Part shown: positions 47,035 through 56,692 of the stretch, piece after piece | How positions within the stretch are numbered: the stretch's first letter is position 1 | Layout of the letters: every line of letters starts with the position of its first letter | Assembly: GCF_020131355.1 (NCBI RefSeq) | Contig: NZ_JAHLEL010000085.1 | Span: forward strand, 1 to 64,000 | DNA: 64,000 nt | From: Pseudonocardia sp. ICBG1293 | Lineage (GTDB): Bacteria > Actinomycetota > Actinomycetes > Mycobacteriales > Pseudonocardiaceae | Direction: 5' to 3' | The notes under the pieces: generated by a model | Database searches by the model: none | What the model saw: only the letters and a program-made list of their open reading frames with translations | Told to the model about the DNA's origin: nothing | Made by a program: the position numbers and the translations under genes

Positions 47035-48633
47035 GTGGACACCTGGTTCTCGCGTCGGACGACGTCGCTGCTCGGAGCGGTGGCGCTGGTCGCCGGGACG
47101 CTCGCGGGTGGGCAGCTCGCGGTCGGCGCGGTGCTGGGCCGGGGCGAGCTCGCCGACGCGGTGCCGCGGACGTCGTTGAGCCCGTACTCCGACGGCGCCT
47201 TCACCGTGCGCGCCGCGGCGGTGGACAGCCGGGTGCGCATCGCCGGGGCCGAGGACGGCTCCTACGTCCTCGGCCACACCCCCGTGGGCAGCGACGTGGT
47301 GCTCGACCTGGACCTGCTCTCCGGGGTCACCGCCCGTCCCTGGTGGGTGCAGCCCTCGACCGGCGCCACGCTGGAGCTGGTGCAGATCGCGAGCTCCGGC
47401 GTCGCCCGGTTCCCGGCGCCGCGGGGCGGGACCGGCGGCACCGACTGGGTGCTGGTGGTGGACGACGCCGCCGCCGGGTACGGCGCCCCGGACGCCGCCG
47501 CGATCGCCCGGGCGGTGGGGGAGCGGGTGCCCTCCGCCGAGACCCCGGCGCGGTCCGGCGGGGCGGGTGACGGCGGCTCCCGGACCGGAGCAGGCCCGGG
47601 GGGCGACCCCGGACCGGGCGAGGGCTCGGAGGTCGGCCACCGCGGCGAGCGCGACCACGGCGACGGCCACGGCAGCGGCGGGGACGGCAGCCACGAGGGC
47701 GGCGAGGGCGGCGGCAGCGAGGGCGACGACAGCGAGGGCGACGACGGCGACGGCGACGGCAGCGACGGCGACGGCAGCGAGGGCGCGGGCAGCGCCGATG
47801 GCAGCGGCGACGGCGGCGGTGGTGACGACGGGCGGCCCGGTGGCCCGGGACCCGACGGAGGCTCCGGTGGCGGGGCCGCCTCCGGTGAGGACTCCCCGGA
47901 CCTCCGTGCCGACGGTTCCGCGGGGGACGGGAGCCCCGGCGGCGGGGGGCCCGGCCACCGCCGGGGCGGCAGCGCCGGGGACGGCCCGGCATCCGGTTCC
48001 GAGCCCGAGGACCGGGACTTCGGCGGTGCCGGATCCGGCGGCCGGGACGACGACCGCGGTGGGAGTGGCGCCTCCCCGGACGACGACCCGTCCCCGGACG
48101 AGGGGACCGGCCCCGGTGACGCCCCCGGTGGCGATTCCCCCGGTGACGACTCCGGCGGCGGTCCGGACCGCGACGGAGGGACGCGGGAGGACGGCCGCGG
48201 CGACGGTGACGGGGCGGACGGCCGGAGCGCGGGGAGCGGCGGGGAGGAGAGCACCGACGGGAACGGCGGCGACGGGGAGGACGGCGGGGAGGACGGTGCC
48301 GGGACGGCGGCCCCCGTCGCACCCGCCCCGGAGCCGGAGCCGAAGAAGGAACCGGCGCCCTCGGCGTCGCCGACGGCGGCCGACCCGTCGTGGGACCGGC
48401 TGGCGCAGTGCGAGTCCTCCGGGGACTGGGCCATCTCGACCGGCAACGGCTACTACGGCGGCCTCCAGTTCGACAAGGGCACCTGGAGCGACTTCGGCGG
48501 CACGACGTACGCCCCCACCGCCGACGGCGCGAGCAAGGAGCAGCAGATCGAGATCGCGACCAGGGTCCGCGACGCCCGCGGTGGTTACGGATCGTGGCCG
48601 GCCTGTGCCCGCAAGCTGGGCCTTCCGAGGTGA
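47035..48633 (+). CDS. Resuscitation-promoting factor-like transglycosylase with long low-complexity linker
   Basis: A 532-residue exported protein. N-terminal hydrophobic segment (TTSLLGAVALVAGTLAGGQLAVGAV) looks like a signal/anchor. A folded domain (about residues 45-165) follows, with VRIAGAEDGSYVLGHTPVGSDVVLDLDL. Then there is a ~270-residue Gly/Asp/Ser/Glu-rich stretch, very acidic, with no repeats of fixed length. At the C-terminus lies the Rpf domain: WDRLAQCESSGDWAISTGNGYYGGLQFDKGTWSDFGG, carrying the catalytic Glu (CESSGDW) and the usual Cys pair. It cleaves peptidoglycan in regrowth from dormancy. The linker is far longer than in standard Rpfs. Confidence 0.88.
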   Translation: MDTWFSRRTTSLLGAVALVAGTLAGGQLAVGAVLGRGELADAVPRTSLSPYSDGAFTVRAAAVDSRVRIAGAEDGSYVLGHTPVGSDVVLDLDLLSGVTARPWWVQPSTGATLELVQIASSGVARFPAPRGGTGGTDWVLVVDDAAAGYGAPDAAAIARAVGERVPSAETPARSGGAGDGGSRTGAGPGGDPGPGEGSEVGHRGERDHGDGHGSGGDGSHEGGEGGGSEGDDSEGDDGDGDGSDGDGSEGAGSADGSGDGGGGDDGRPGGPGPDGGSGGGAASGEDSPDLRADGSAGDGSPGGGGPGHRRGGSAGDGPASGSEPEDRDFGGAGSGGRDDDRGGSGASPDDDPSPDEGTGPGDAPGGDSPGDDSGGGPDRDGGTREDGRGDGDGADGRSAGSGGEESTDGNGGDGEDGGEDGAGTAAPVAPAPEPEPKKEPAPSASPTAADPSWDRLAQCESSGDWAISTGNGYYGGLQFDKGTWSDFGGTTYAPTADGASKEQQIEIATRVRDARGGYGSWPACARKLGLPR

Positions 48634-48772
48634 TGGCTGGTCCTGTGGTGTGGCGTACGGTCGCTGGCTGCGCGACCGGTGGTCGCGTAGGGTCCGTGGT
48701 CCCTCTCCCGGTCGTCCGCAGCACCTGCCCTGCCGACGGCGGTCCCGCTCCGATTCCCTACCCTTGGACCTC

Positions 48773-50326
48773 ATGAGTTCGCCCACCCCCGACGCCCACC
48801 GGATCGGGAACCGCTACCGGCTCGACGAGCGGATCGGTGCCGGTGCGATGGGTGCCGTGTGGCGGGGGACGGACGAGCTGCTGAACCGCACGGTGGCGGT
48901 CAAGGAGCTGCTGGCGGCGGCCCTGCCGTCGGACGAGCAGCTGGAGGAGTCCCGCCAGCGGATCCTGCGGGAGGGCCGGATCGGCGCCCGCCTGCAGCAC
49001 GCGCACGTGATCAGCATGTTCGACGTCGTCGTCCACGACGACCGTCCGTGGCTGGTCATGGAGTACCTGCCGTCGCGCTCGCTGGCCGCGGTGCTCGCGG
49101 AGAAGGGCCCGATCCCGCCGCGGGAGGCCGCCGCGATCGGCCGTCAGGTCGCCGACGGGCTGGCCGCCGCGCACACCGCGGGGGTCGTGCACCGCGACAT
49201 CAAGCCGGGCAACGTCCTGATCGCCGAGGACGGCCGGGCGAAGATCACCGACTTCGGGGTGTCCCGCGCCGTCGACGACGTGCAGCTGACCCGCACCGGT
49301 GTCATCGCCGGTACCCCGGCGTTCCTCGCCCCGGAGGTCGCGCGCGGCCAGGAGCCGACGGCCGCCTCGGACATCTTCGCGCTCGGCGCGATGCTCTACG
49401 CCTCGGTCGAGGGGGAACCGCCGTTCGGCCTCGACGACAACGCCTACGCCCTGCTCCACAAGGTCGCCACCGGCGCGATCACCCCGCCGCGGGACGCGGG
49501 CCCGCTGACCGCGCTGCTGATGCGGCTGTTGTCCAACGACCCGGCCGAGCGGCCCAGCGCCGCCCAGGCCCGCGAGGCGCTCGCCCGGATCGCCGCGGGC
49601 CGTTCCGTGGCCGGTCTCGCGACGCCGTCGACGGCGACCGCGGTGATGGACACCGGTGACGCGGCGGGCGCGGCGGACGGTCTGGAGGCGCAGGGCGGCG
49701 GGACCGTCGTCGACGCCCCGGCCGTGCCCGCCCCGCAGGTCATCCCGGGCCCCGGGGGCCGGGGCGGACGCGGCGGCGCGACCCGTTCGGGAGCCGGACG
49801 GGGCCGCCGCCTCCCCGTCGTGCTCGGGGCGGTCGCGGTGCTGCTCGTGGTCGGCGGCGGTGTCGCGTTCGGCGTCTACTCGACCAGCCGGCAGCAGGAC
49901 GCCCCTCCGGCCGTCGCCGCCCCGCCGACGAGCGGGGCACCGACGACGGGTGCGGCGCCGACGACCACCCCCGCGCCGTCGACCACCGCGTCGCCGACGC
50001 CGACCACCGGCACCGGGCAGGTGCAGGATCCGGTCTCGTTCGTGCAGAACTACTACCGGATGCTGCCCGGTGACATCGACGGCGCGTTCGCGATGCTCAG
50101 CCCGCAGGCACAGGCCCAGAGCCAGGGCATCCAGGGCTTCCGGACCTTCTACAGCAGCGTGCGCAACGTCTACGCCGAGAACCTGCGCAACGCGGGCCCG
50201 AACACCGTCACCGCGACCGTCGTGTTCATGCGCAACGACGGCACGACGACCCGGGAGAACTACCGGTTCGTCGTCGGCACCGACAGCGAGGGCCAGGAGA
50301 TCCTGCAGTCGTTCAGCACGGCGTGA
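48773..50326 (+). CDS. Membrane-anchored Ser/Thr protein kinase (PknB-type)
   Basis: A 517-residue kinase. Kinase domain (residues ~14-275): GAGAMGAVWRG (Gly loop), VAVKELL (catalytic Lys), VVHRDIKPGNVLI (HRD), ITDFGVSRA (DFG), GTPAFLAPEVARG (APE). A Gly/Ala/Pro linker leads to a membrane helix (~343-367, RRLPVVLGAVAVLLVVGGGVAFGVY), then a Pro/Thr-rich stalk and an extracellular domain ending VQNYYRMLPGDIDGAFAMLS... with no PASTA repeats. The external part likely senses wall or surface signals. It starts 140 bp after the Rpf gene, on the same strand. Confidence 0.93.
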   Translation: MSSPTPDAHRIGNRYRLDERIGAGAMGAVWRGTDELLNRTVAVKELLAAALPSDEQLEESRQRILREGRIGARLQHAHVISMFDVVVHDDRPWLVMEYLPSRSLAAVLAEKGPIPPREAAAIGRQVADGLAAAHTAGVVHRDIKPGNVLIAEDGRAKITDFGVSRAVDDVQLTRTGVIAGTPAFLAPEVARGQEPTAASDIFALGAMLYASVEGEPPFGLDDNAYALLHKVATGAITPPRDAGPLTALLMRLLSNDPAERPSAAQAREALARIAAGRSVAGLATPSTATAVMDTGDAAGAADGLEAQGGGTVVDAPAVPAPQVIPGPGGRGGRGGATRSGAGRGRRLPVVLGAVAVLLVVGGGVAFGVYSTSRQQDAPPAVAAPPTSGAPTTGAAPTTTPAPSTTASPTPTTGTGQVQDPVSFVQNYYRMLPGDIDGAFAMLSPQAQAQSQGIQGFRTFYSSVRNVYAENLRNAGPNTVTATVVFMRNDGTTTRENYRFVVGTDSEGQEILQSFSTA

Positions 50327-50339
50327 CCGCCGGCCCGGC

Positions 50340-51275
50340 TCAGCGCAGCCCGGTGACGAACCGGGCCGTCTCCGCGACGATCCGGGCCTGCGCGCTCGCC
50401 CGGTCGGTGCCGGGCTCGCCGTCACCGGTCTGCGGGCCGTAGTCGCCGAAGAAGGCGTGCACGCCGCCGTCGACGACCACGAACCGGGTGCCCGGCGGCA
50501 GCTGCGCCCACGAGTCGGCGACCGCGTCCGGGGTGGCCAGCGCGTCGCGCGAGCCGGACACCGACAGGGCCGTCACCGGCGCGCGCGAGACGTCCGCGGC
50601 CGGGTAGGAGGCCCACAGCACCAGCCCGCGCACCCCCGGCACCTCCAGCGCCCGCGACGCCGCGACCCCGCCGAGCGAGTGCCCCCCGACCGCCCAGGTC
50701 CGGATCTCCGGCGCCGAGCCGACCGCACGGGCCACGGCGCCGGGGTCGGTCAGCGCGATCCCCAGTGGCGGTGCGGTCACCACCACCCGCACCCCCTGCT
50801 CGGCGAGCGGGCGCAGCAGCGGCAGGTAGGCGCGCGGGTCGACCAGGGCGCCGGGGACGAACACGAACCCGACTCCGTCGCCGTCCGCCGCCGGGCCGGC
50901 GGGACGCAGCTCCCAGGTCGTCGCGGTGTGCACCACGGCGACCCGCCCGGACGGCTCGGTCGCCGCGACGGCGACCGGGTCTGCCGGGTACGGGCGCAGC
51001 CACACCACCGCCGCGACCAGGGCGAGCAGCAGCAGCGTCCCCGCGCCCCGGCCGACGGCGCGCAGCCGTCCGGGCCGGGCCCGGCGGCCCGAGCGCAGCA
51101 CCAGCACCAGCCCCACCAGCGCGACGACGACCAGCAGCACCGGGTAGGCGGGGTGCCCGGCGAGCAGCACCGCCCGGGAGACCACCACGATCCCCAGCAC
51201 GACCACCACGGCGACGATCCCGGCCAGTGCCCGGACCGCGACCGCCCACCCCGGGCGCGACACCCGGTCAGCCAC
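50340..51275 (-). CDS. Membrane-anchored alpha/beta hydrolase
   Basis: A 311-residue protein with 3 N-terminal membrane helices (about residues 12-95), then an alpha/beta-hydrolase domain facing the outside: FVFVPGALVDPRAYLPLLRPLAEQGVRVVV, the nucleophile elbow VGGHSLGGVAASRAL, VDGGVHAFFGDYG with the likely His. Relatives are esterases; substrate unknown. It overlaps the upstream S9 peptidase by 8 bp and converges with the kinase gene. Confidence 0.8.
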   Translation of the reverse strand: MADRVSRPGWAVAVRALAGIVAVVVVLGIVVVSRAVLLAGHPAYPVLLVVVALVGLVLVLRSGRRARPGRLRAVGRGAGTLLLLALVAAVVWLRPYPADPVAVAATEPSGRVAVVHTATTWELRPAGPAADGDGVGFVFVPGALVDPRAYLPLLRPLAEQGVRVVVTAPPLGIALTDPGAVARAVGSAPEIRTWAVGGHSLGGVAASRALEVPGVRGLVLWASYPAADVSRAPVTALSVSGSRDALATPDAVADSWAQLPPGTRFVVVDGGVHAFFGDYGPQTGDGEPGTDRASAQARIVAETARFVTGLR

Positions 51276-53127
51276 GGGCGGCCACCGCGGCCACGAACTC
51301 CACGATCCGGGCGTTCGCCGCGGCCCGGGTGTGCCGGTCGTGCACCTCGTGACCCTCGTCCGGGATGCGCAGCAGCTCCACCGGGGCGTCGCGGCGCGAC
51401 AGCGCCGCGTGGATCGCGAGCGCCTGGGACAGCGGGACGTTCGTGTCGTGCTCGCCGTGCACGACCAGCAGCGGCGCGTCGATCCGGTCCGCCGCGCGCA
51501 GCGGCGACAGCTCCTCCAGCAGCGCCCGGTCCCGCAGCGGGTGCCCGTACTCGGTGGTCGCGGGACCGCTGATCCACGGCTCGGAGTCGGCGTAGAAGGC
51601 GGTCATGTCGGACATGCCGCACACGTCGACGCCGGCCGCGAACAGCTCCGGGAAGCGGGTCAGCGCGGCGAGGGTGAGGAAGCCCCCGTAGGACCGGCCG
51701 CCGACGACGATCCGGCGGCGGTCGACGTCGGGCACCCCGGCCAGCAGCCGGGTCGCGGCCCGCACGTCGGTGACCGAGCCCGGCCGCAGCGCGCCGTCGT
51801 CGAGCCGGGCGAAGGCCCGCCCGCGCCCGGAGGACCCGCGCACGTTCGGCGTGAGCACGGTGACCCCGGCGGCGACCAGACCGTGCAGCAGCGGCGCCCA
51901 GCCGGGCCGTTCCTCGGACTCCGGGCCGCCGTGCAGCCAGACGAACCCCACCCCCGTCGGCGACGACGGCCGGTGCAGCCACCCGGCCAGCCGCAGCCCG
52001 TCCTCGGCCGGGAAGCCGACCGCCTCCGGGCGCGGGGGCCGGGGCGTCACCGGGGTCCCGCCGAGCAGTGGTGTGGCCGGGCGGGCGTCGAGCGGCAGCC
52101 GCACCACGTACGGCGCCACCCCCGGCGAGTGGCCCGCGACCAGCAGCGACACGCCGTCGCGGGCGAAGGCCACTCCGGTCACGACGTCGCACGGCGCGGG
52201 CAACCGCTCCGGCCTGCCACCGCGCAGGTCGGCGATCTCGACCTGGCTGCGCCCGCCGACGTTCCACACCAGCGCGGCCCGCGGGCCTGCCGGGTCCAGC
52301 GCCACCACCTCCAGGTCGGCGCCGGGCCGGACGGCGACCGGGCGCGCCGGGGACACGCGGTGCTCGCCCGCGGTGCCGAGCGCGACGGCGAGCAGCGCGG
52401 CGTGCTCGCGGTCGGCGTCGGTGTGCACCCAGAGCGTGCCGGGGGCGCTCCCGAACCGGCCGGCGGCGGTCAGCGCCCCGCCGGGCCCGCCGATCACCCG
52501 GTCCCGGGTGCCGCGGTGCAGGTCGACCAGCTCCAGGGCGCGCTCGCCGCGGCGCCCGGTGCGCAGCACGACCCGTCGCCCGTCGGCCGACACCGCCTGC
52601 ACGACGGCCGACTGTCCGGACCCGAGCACGGTGGAGGAGCCGTCGCGCACGTCGACCAGGCAGGCGGTGCCGTCGCCCGGCTCGGTGCCGCGCGGGGTCG
52701 CGTCGGACAGGACGGTGACGCCCAGCGACCGGCCGCTCGGGGCCCACGCCCCCAGCACGACGGCGGTGGCCCGGGTCGCGATCCCCACGGCGGGCCCGCC
52801 GTCGGGGTCGAGCAGCGCCACCCGGGTGCGGTCGCCCCCGCACGGCGCGACCTGCACCGCGATCCGGCTGCCGTCGGGTGACCAGGACAGTGCCGTCACG
52901 TCGGCGTGCGGGCCGGGGGCCTCCGGCACCGTCGCCGTGTTCGGGTCGACCGGCCCGTCCGGCGGCAGCGTCGCGACGTGCACCCGCGGGCGCCCGGTCC
53001 GGTCGGAGATCCAGGCGATCCGGGTGCCGTCGGGGGACACGGCGGGCGCGTGGTGCCCGGGTTCGGCCCCGGCGGACCACACGGTCCCGGTGTCCGGGAC
53101 GGGTGCGCCCGCCCGTACGGTCCCCAC
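51268..53127 (-). CDS. S9-family prolyl-oligopeptidase-like peptidase
   Basis: A 619-residue two-domain serine peptidase. N-terminal beta-propeller with repeated TolB/WD-like strands (SPDGTRIAWISDRTG, SWSPDGSRIAVQV). C-terminal alpha/beta hydrolase: WLHGGPESEERPGWAPLLH, VVGGRSYGGFLTL (nucleophile Ser), LLVVHGEHDTNVPLSQ (Asp) and PDEGHEVHDRHTR (His). All catalytic residues present. No signal peptide, so cytosolic. Its start at GTG 53127 is the first plausible one. Overlaps the hydrolase gene downstream by 8 bp. Confidence 0.9.
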   Translation of the reverse strand: MGTVRAGAPVPDTGTVWSAGAEPGHHAPAVSPDGTRIAWISDRTGRPRVHVATLPPDGPVDPNTATVPEAPGPHADVTALSWSPDGSRIAVQVAPCGGDRTRVALLDPDGGPAVGIATRATAVVLGAWAPSGRSLGVTVLSDATPRGTEPGDGTACLVDVRDGSSTVLGSGQSAVVQAVSADGRRVVLRTGRRGERALELVDLHRGTRDRVIGGPGGALTAAGRFGSAPGTLWVHTDADREHAALLAVALGTAGEHRVSPARPVAVRPGADLEVVALDPAGPRAALVWNVGGRSQVEIADLRGGRPERLPAPCDVVTGVAFARDGVSLLVAGHSPGVAPYVVRLPLDARPATPLLGGTPVTPRPPRPEAVGFPAEDGLRLAGWLHRPSSPTGVGFVWLHGGPESEERPGWAPLLHGLVAAGVTVLTPNVRGSSGRGRAFARLDDGALRPGSVTDVRAATRLLAGVPDVDRRRIVVGGRSYGGFLTLAALTRFPELFAAGVDVCGMSDMTAFYADSEPWISGPATTEYGHPLRDRALLEELSPLRAADRIDAPLLVVHGEHDTNVPLSQALAIHAALSRRDAPVELLRIPDEGHEVHDRHTRAAANARIVEFVAAVAARG

Positions 53128-53334
53128 CCGTCACCACCCCCGTTCGTGCCGCTGCGGGACGCGGACGCGCGGACGGGCCACCGGTGCACGCCCCCGACGC
53201 GGTGCCTGCCCGGACGCCGGTGCCCGACCGGTACCTCGACGATACCGGCCGGGCGGCGTGGCCCCGGCGTCCGGGACCGGCCCCGTGTCAGGGGCGGGGC
53301 CGTCGACCCGGATCCCGCCCGCGACGCCGCACAT

Positions 53335-53362
53335 GGGACCACCTCACGTGGATCGTGGTCCC
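53335..53362 (-). terminator. Inverted repeat past the GH3 gene (possible terminator)
   Basis: GGGACCAC (53335-53342) and GTGGTCCC (53355-53362), 8-bp arms with a 12-nt loop containing CACGTG, about 45 nt past the GH3 stop on the minus strand. May be a terminator or an operator. Confidence 0.4.
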
Positions 53363-53406
53363 GCCGCAAGACCCACCGCGTTTCCGGGGGGTGACAACCG
53401 TCGCGG

Positions 53407-55752
53407 TCAGCAGGGGACGACCCGGACCTCGACGATCCGCCGGTCGGTGATCCGGACCTCGTGCACCGGGCCGACCAGCTCGACGGCGCCGTGCAGCACC
53501 GGGTCAGTGCAGGAGGTGCCGACGAACAGCTCCACGGCACCGGGCTCGACCACGTGGCACATCCTCCGGTCGTGCAGCGCGAGCCTGCGGGCCGGCACGT
53601 CGAACACGACGTCGGCGGCGGCCCCGGGCTCGAGCGGCACCCGCGCGTACCCGAGCAGGGCGCGCTGCGGCCGGGTGACCGAGGCGACGGTGTCGGTGCC
53701 GTAGAGCTGGACGACGTCGGCACCCGCGCGGTCGCCGTCGTTGCGGACCCGGCAGGTCACCGTGAACGCTCCGTCGGTGGGTACCCGCGTCCGGTCGATC
53801 CGCAGGTCGGAGTGGCTGAACCGGGTGTAGCTCAGCCCGAACCCGAACGGCCGGACCGGTGCGGTGTCGATCGCGGTCACCGGGCTCGCCGCGCCGAGCC
53901 GGGGGTGCAGGTAGGAGTACGGCTGTGCCCCCGCCGACCGGGGCAGGCTCACCGGGAGCCGCCCGGAGGGGTTGACCCGGCCGGAGAGCACCCCGGCGAC
54001 CGCCCCGGCGCCCTCCTGTCCGGGGAAGAACGCCTGCACCACGGCCGCGCACCGGGCCAGCGCCCAGTCCAGCACGTAGGGACGGCCGGTCAGCAGCACG
54101 AGCACCACCGGTGTGCCGCCGTCCAGGACGGCCTCGACGAACTCCCGCTGCACCCCGGGCAGCTCCAGCGTGTCGGTGTCGCAGCCCTCGCCGGAGGTGC
54201 CACGACCGAACAGCCCGGCCCGGTCACCGGCCACGACGACGGCCACCTCGCAGTCCGCCGCGGCCCGCACCGCCGCGTCGAAGCCCGACCGGTCGGAGGT
54301 GTCGACGTCGCACCCCCGCACGTGGACCAGCTCGGCGCCCGGCCGCTCACGACGCAGGGCGTCGAGCACGGTCGGCACGTCCAGGCCCAGCTCCGTGCCC
54401 GGATGCTGGGGCAGGACGTGGTTGGCGAAGCTGTAGCAGCCCATCAGCGCGGCCGGGTCGTCGGCGTTCGGGCCCAGGACGGCGATGCGGCCGGTGCCGG
54501 GCGCGAGCGGCAGGACGCCGTCGTCGTGCAGCAGCACGACCGACTGCTCCGCCAGCCGGGCGGCGATCGCGCGGTGCTCCGGCGGGTCCAGGTCGACCGG
54601 CGCCGCGGCGCGTGCGGTGGCCCGGTCCGCGGCGCGGGCCGCGGCGTCGTCGTCGAGCAGCCCGAGGTGGGCCTTCTGCTCCAGCACCCGCAGCACGGCC
54701 CGGTCGACGACGTGCTCGGGCAGCGCGCCCGAGCGGACCCGGTCGGCCAGCGGACCCAGGTACGCGGTGCCGGTGGGCAGCTCCACGTCGATCCCCGCGA
54801 CCAGCGCCTGCTCGGCGGCGGAGCCGAGGTCGCCCGCGGTCCCGTGCAGGGTGTGCAGGAACGCGATGGAGAAGTAGTCGGCGACGACGGTGCCGGTGAA
54901 GCCCCACCGGTCGCGCAGCACCCCGGTGAGCAGGCCTGCGTCGGCCGCCACCGGGAGCCCGTCGACCTCGGCGTAGGAGTTCATGACCGAGCCGGCACCG
55001 CCGTCGAGCACCGCCATCTCGAACGGCGGAAGCAGCACGTCGGCCAGCTCACGGGGCCCCGCGTGCACCGGCGCGAGGTTGCGCCCCGACTGCGAGGCGG
55101 AGTAGCCGACGAAGTGCTTGAGCGTGGCGACGACACCCGCGGACTGCAGCCCGCGCACGTAGGCCGTGCCGATCGTGCCGACCAGGTAGGGGTCCTCCCC
55201 GATGCACTCCTCGACCCGGCCCCAGCGGGCGTCGCGGACCACGTCGAGGACCGGGGCGAGGCCCTGGTGCACCCCGAGACCGGCCATCGTCGTCCCGATC
55301 GCGGCCGCCATCTCCTCGACCAGGTCCGGGTCGAACGCCGCGCCCCAGCTCGGCGGCGCCGGGAACGTCGTCGCCCGCCAGGCGGCGAGCCCGGTCAGGC
55401 ACTCCTCGTGCACCAGGGCCGGGATCCCCAGCCGGGTCGCCGAGCCCAGCCTGCGCTGCCGGTCGGCGAGGTGGGCCAGGCCGTCGGCCGGCTCCACCGG
55501 GGCGGTGCCGAACACCCGGGTGAGCTGGCCGAGGCCGTCGCGGGCGAAGGAGTCGAAGCCCGCGTGGTCGGCCTGCATCGAGTCCTGCATCGGCGCGACG
55601 TCGCCGTCGGTGTCGGTGTCGGCGGCGTGGTCACGCCCCTCCCACAGCCCGACGAGCTGGGCGAGCTTCTCCTCCAGGGTCATCCGGGCGAGCAGGGCGG
55701 CGGGACGCGGGTCGGAGCCGGTGGTCGCGGACGGGGACAGATCCGTGCTCAT
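53407..55752 (-). CDS. GH3 beta-glycosidase (beta-xylosidase/beta-glucosidase)
   Basis: A 781-residue GH3 enzyme hydrolysing short beta-linked oligosaccharides. MTLEEKLAQLVGLWEG start region, HEECLTGLAAWRATTFPAPPSWGAAFDPDLVEEMA, GRVEECIGEDPYLVGTIGTAYVRGLQ, ATLKHFVGYSASQSGRN, and the nucleophile Asp in TGTVVADYFSIAFLH. A C-terminal fibronectin-III-like domain follows (PFGFGLSYTRFSHSDLRI). No signal peptide, so cytosolic; it processes sugar imported by the adjacent ABC transporter. Matches the Streptomyces bxl-type layout (xylo-oligosaccharides), though beta-glucosidase activity cannot be excluded. Confidence 0.88.
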   Translation of the reverse strand: MSTDLSPSATTGSDPRPAALLARMTLEEKLAQLVGLWEGRDHAADTDTDGDVAPMQDSMQADHAGFDSFARDGLGQLTRVFGTAPVEPADGLAHLADRQRRLGSATRLGIPALVHEECLTGLAAWRATTFPAPPSWGAAFDPDLVEEMAAAIGTTMAGLGVHQGLAPVLDVVRDARWGRVEECIGEDPYLVGTIGTAYVRGLQSAGVVATLKHFVGYSASQSGRNLAPVHAGPRELADVLLPPFEMAVLDGGAGSVMNSYAEVDGLPVAADAGLLTGVLRDRWGFTGTVVADYFSIAFLHTLHGTAGDLGSAAEQALVAGIDVELPTGTAYLGPLADRVRSGALPEHVVDRAVLRVLEQKAHLGLLDDDAAARAADRATARAAAPVDLDPPEHRAIAARLAEQSVVLLHDDGVLPLAPGTGRIAVLGPNADDPAALMGCYSFANHVLPQHPGTELGLDVPTVLDALRRERPGAELVHVRGCDVDTSDRSGFDAAVRAAADCEVAVVVAGDRAGLFGRGTSGEGCDTDTLELPGVQREFVEAVLDGGTPVVLVLLTGRPYVLDWALARCAAVVQAFFPGQEGAGAVAGVLSGRVNPSGRLPVSLPRSAGAQPYSYLHPRLGAASPVTAIDTAPVRPFGFGLSYTRFSHSDLRIDRTRVPTDGAFTVTCRVRNDGDRAGADVVQLYGTDTVASVTRPQRALLGYARVPLEPGAAADVVFDVPARRLALHDRRMCHVVEPGAVELFVGTSCTDPVLHGAVELVGPVHEVRITDRRIVEVRVVPC

Positions 55753-55780
55753 GAGGGCCTTTCGCGGGTCGGGGAGGGGC

Positions 55781-56692
55781 TCAGCGGCCGGCGCCGGCGG
55801 TGAGGCCGGCGAGCAGGAAGCGGCGCCCGAGCAGGTAGACGACGAGCAACGGCAGCAGCGACAGCAGCACCGCGGCGGTGATCAGCGGGACGTTCGTGCC
55901 GTACTGGCCCTGGAAGTCCCACAGCCCCAGCGTCAGCACGCGTACCGACGCGTTCTGGGTCAGGACCAGCGGGAACAGGAAGCCGTTCCACGCCTGCAAC
56001 GCGGTGAAGATGCCGATCGTCGCGAGCCCGGGGCGGGCCAGCGGCAGCACGAGCGACACCAGCACCCGTCCGGGGCCCGCCCCGTCGAGCACCGCGGCCT
56101 CGAACAGCTCGCCCGGGATGTCGCGCAGGCTCGAGGACAGCACGACCACGGCGAGCGGCAGCGCGAACGCCGCCGTCGGCAGGATGATCGCGAGCAGGGT
56201 GTCGTAGAGCCGCAGCTGGGTGACCATCAGGTACAGCGGGACGATCACGGCCTGGGCGGGCACGGCGAGCCCGAGCAGCAGGACGGTGAAGCCGCGGGCG
56301 ACCCAGCGGCTGCGGCTGCGGACGATCGCGTACGCCGCGGGCAGCGCCAGGACGAGCACGATCGCGACGCAGGCCGCCGCGACCAGGACGTTGTTGAGGA
56401 AGTAGCGCGGGAAGTTCGAGGTCAGCACCTCGAGGTAGTTGTCGGTCGTCAGGCCCGAGGGCACCGCGAGCGGTCCGTCGGACAGGTAGTCCGACGACGC
56501 CCGGAAACTGGTGACGAGCAGGAAGTACAGCGGGACGGCGACCACGACGAACCAGACGCCCGCGCCGAGGCCCCCGACGAGGTTCGGACGGGTACGGCGG
56601 ACCCGGCCCGGCCGCGGCGGGCCGGCCGGCGCGGGGGGTGCGTCCCGCCCGGGGGCGGGACCGGTGGTCGTGGTGGTGGACATCGTGCTCAC
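55781..56692 (-). CDS. Carbohydrate ABC transporter permease (MalG-like)
   Basis: A 303-residue inner-membrane permease, second of two in the transporter. About 6 membrane helices after a Pro-rich cytoplasmic N-terminus; the EAA loop reads GELFEAAVLDGAGPGRVLVSLVLPLARPG. GTG 56692 overlaps the upstream permease stop (GTGA). Lies 28 bp before the GH3 gene, so it is part of the same operon. Confidence 0.92.
   Translation of the reverse strand: MSTMSTTTTTGPAPGRDAPPAPAGPPRPGRVRRTRPNLVGGLGAGVWFVVVAVPLYFLLVTSFRASSDYLSDGPLAVPSGLTTDNYLEVLTSNFPRYFLNNVLVAAACVAIVLVLALPAAYAIVRSRSRWVARGFTVLLLGLAVPAQAVIVPLYLMVTQLRLYDTLLAIILPTAAFALPLAVVVLSSSLRDIPGELFEAAVLDGAGPGRVLVSLVLPLARPGLATIGIFTALQAWNGFLFPLVLTQNASVRVLTLGLWDFQGQYGTNVPLITAAVLLSLLPLLVVYLLGRRFLLAGLTAGAGR

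Noticed and set aside
47567..50326. 919-residue frame joining Rpf and kinase regions
   Set aside because: The kinase begins at its own ATG 48773; the upstream part is an off-frame reading of the Rpf linker.
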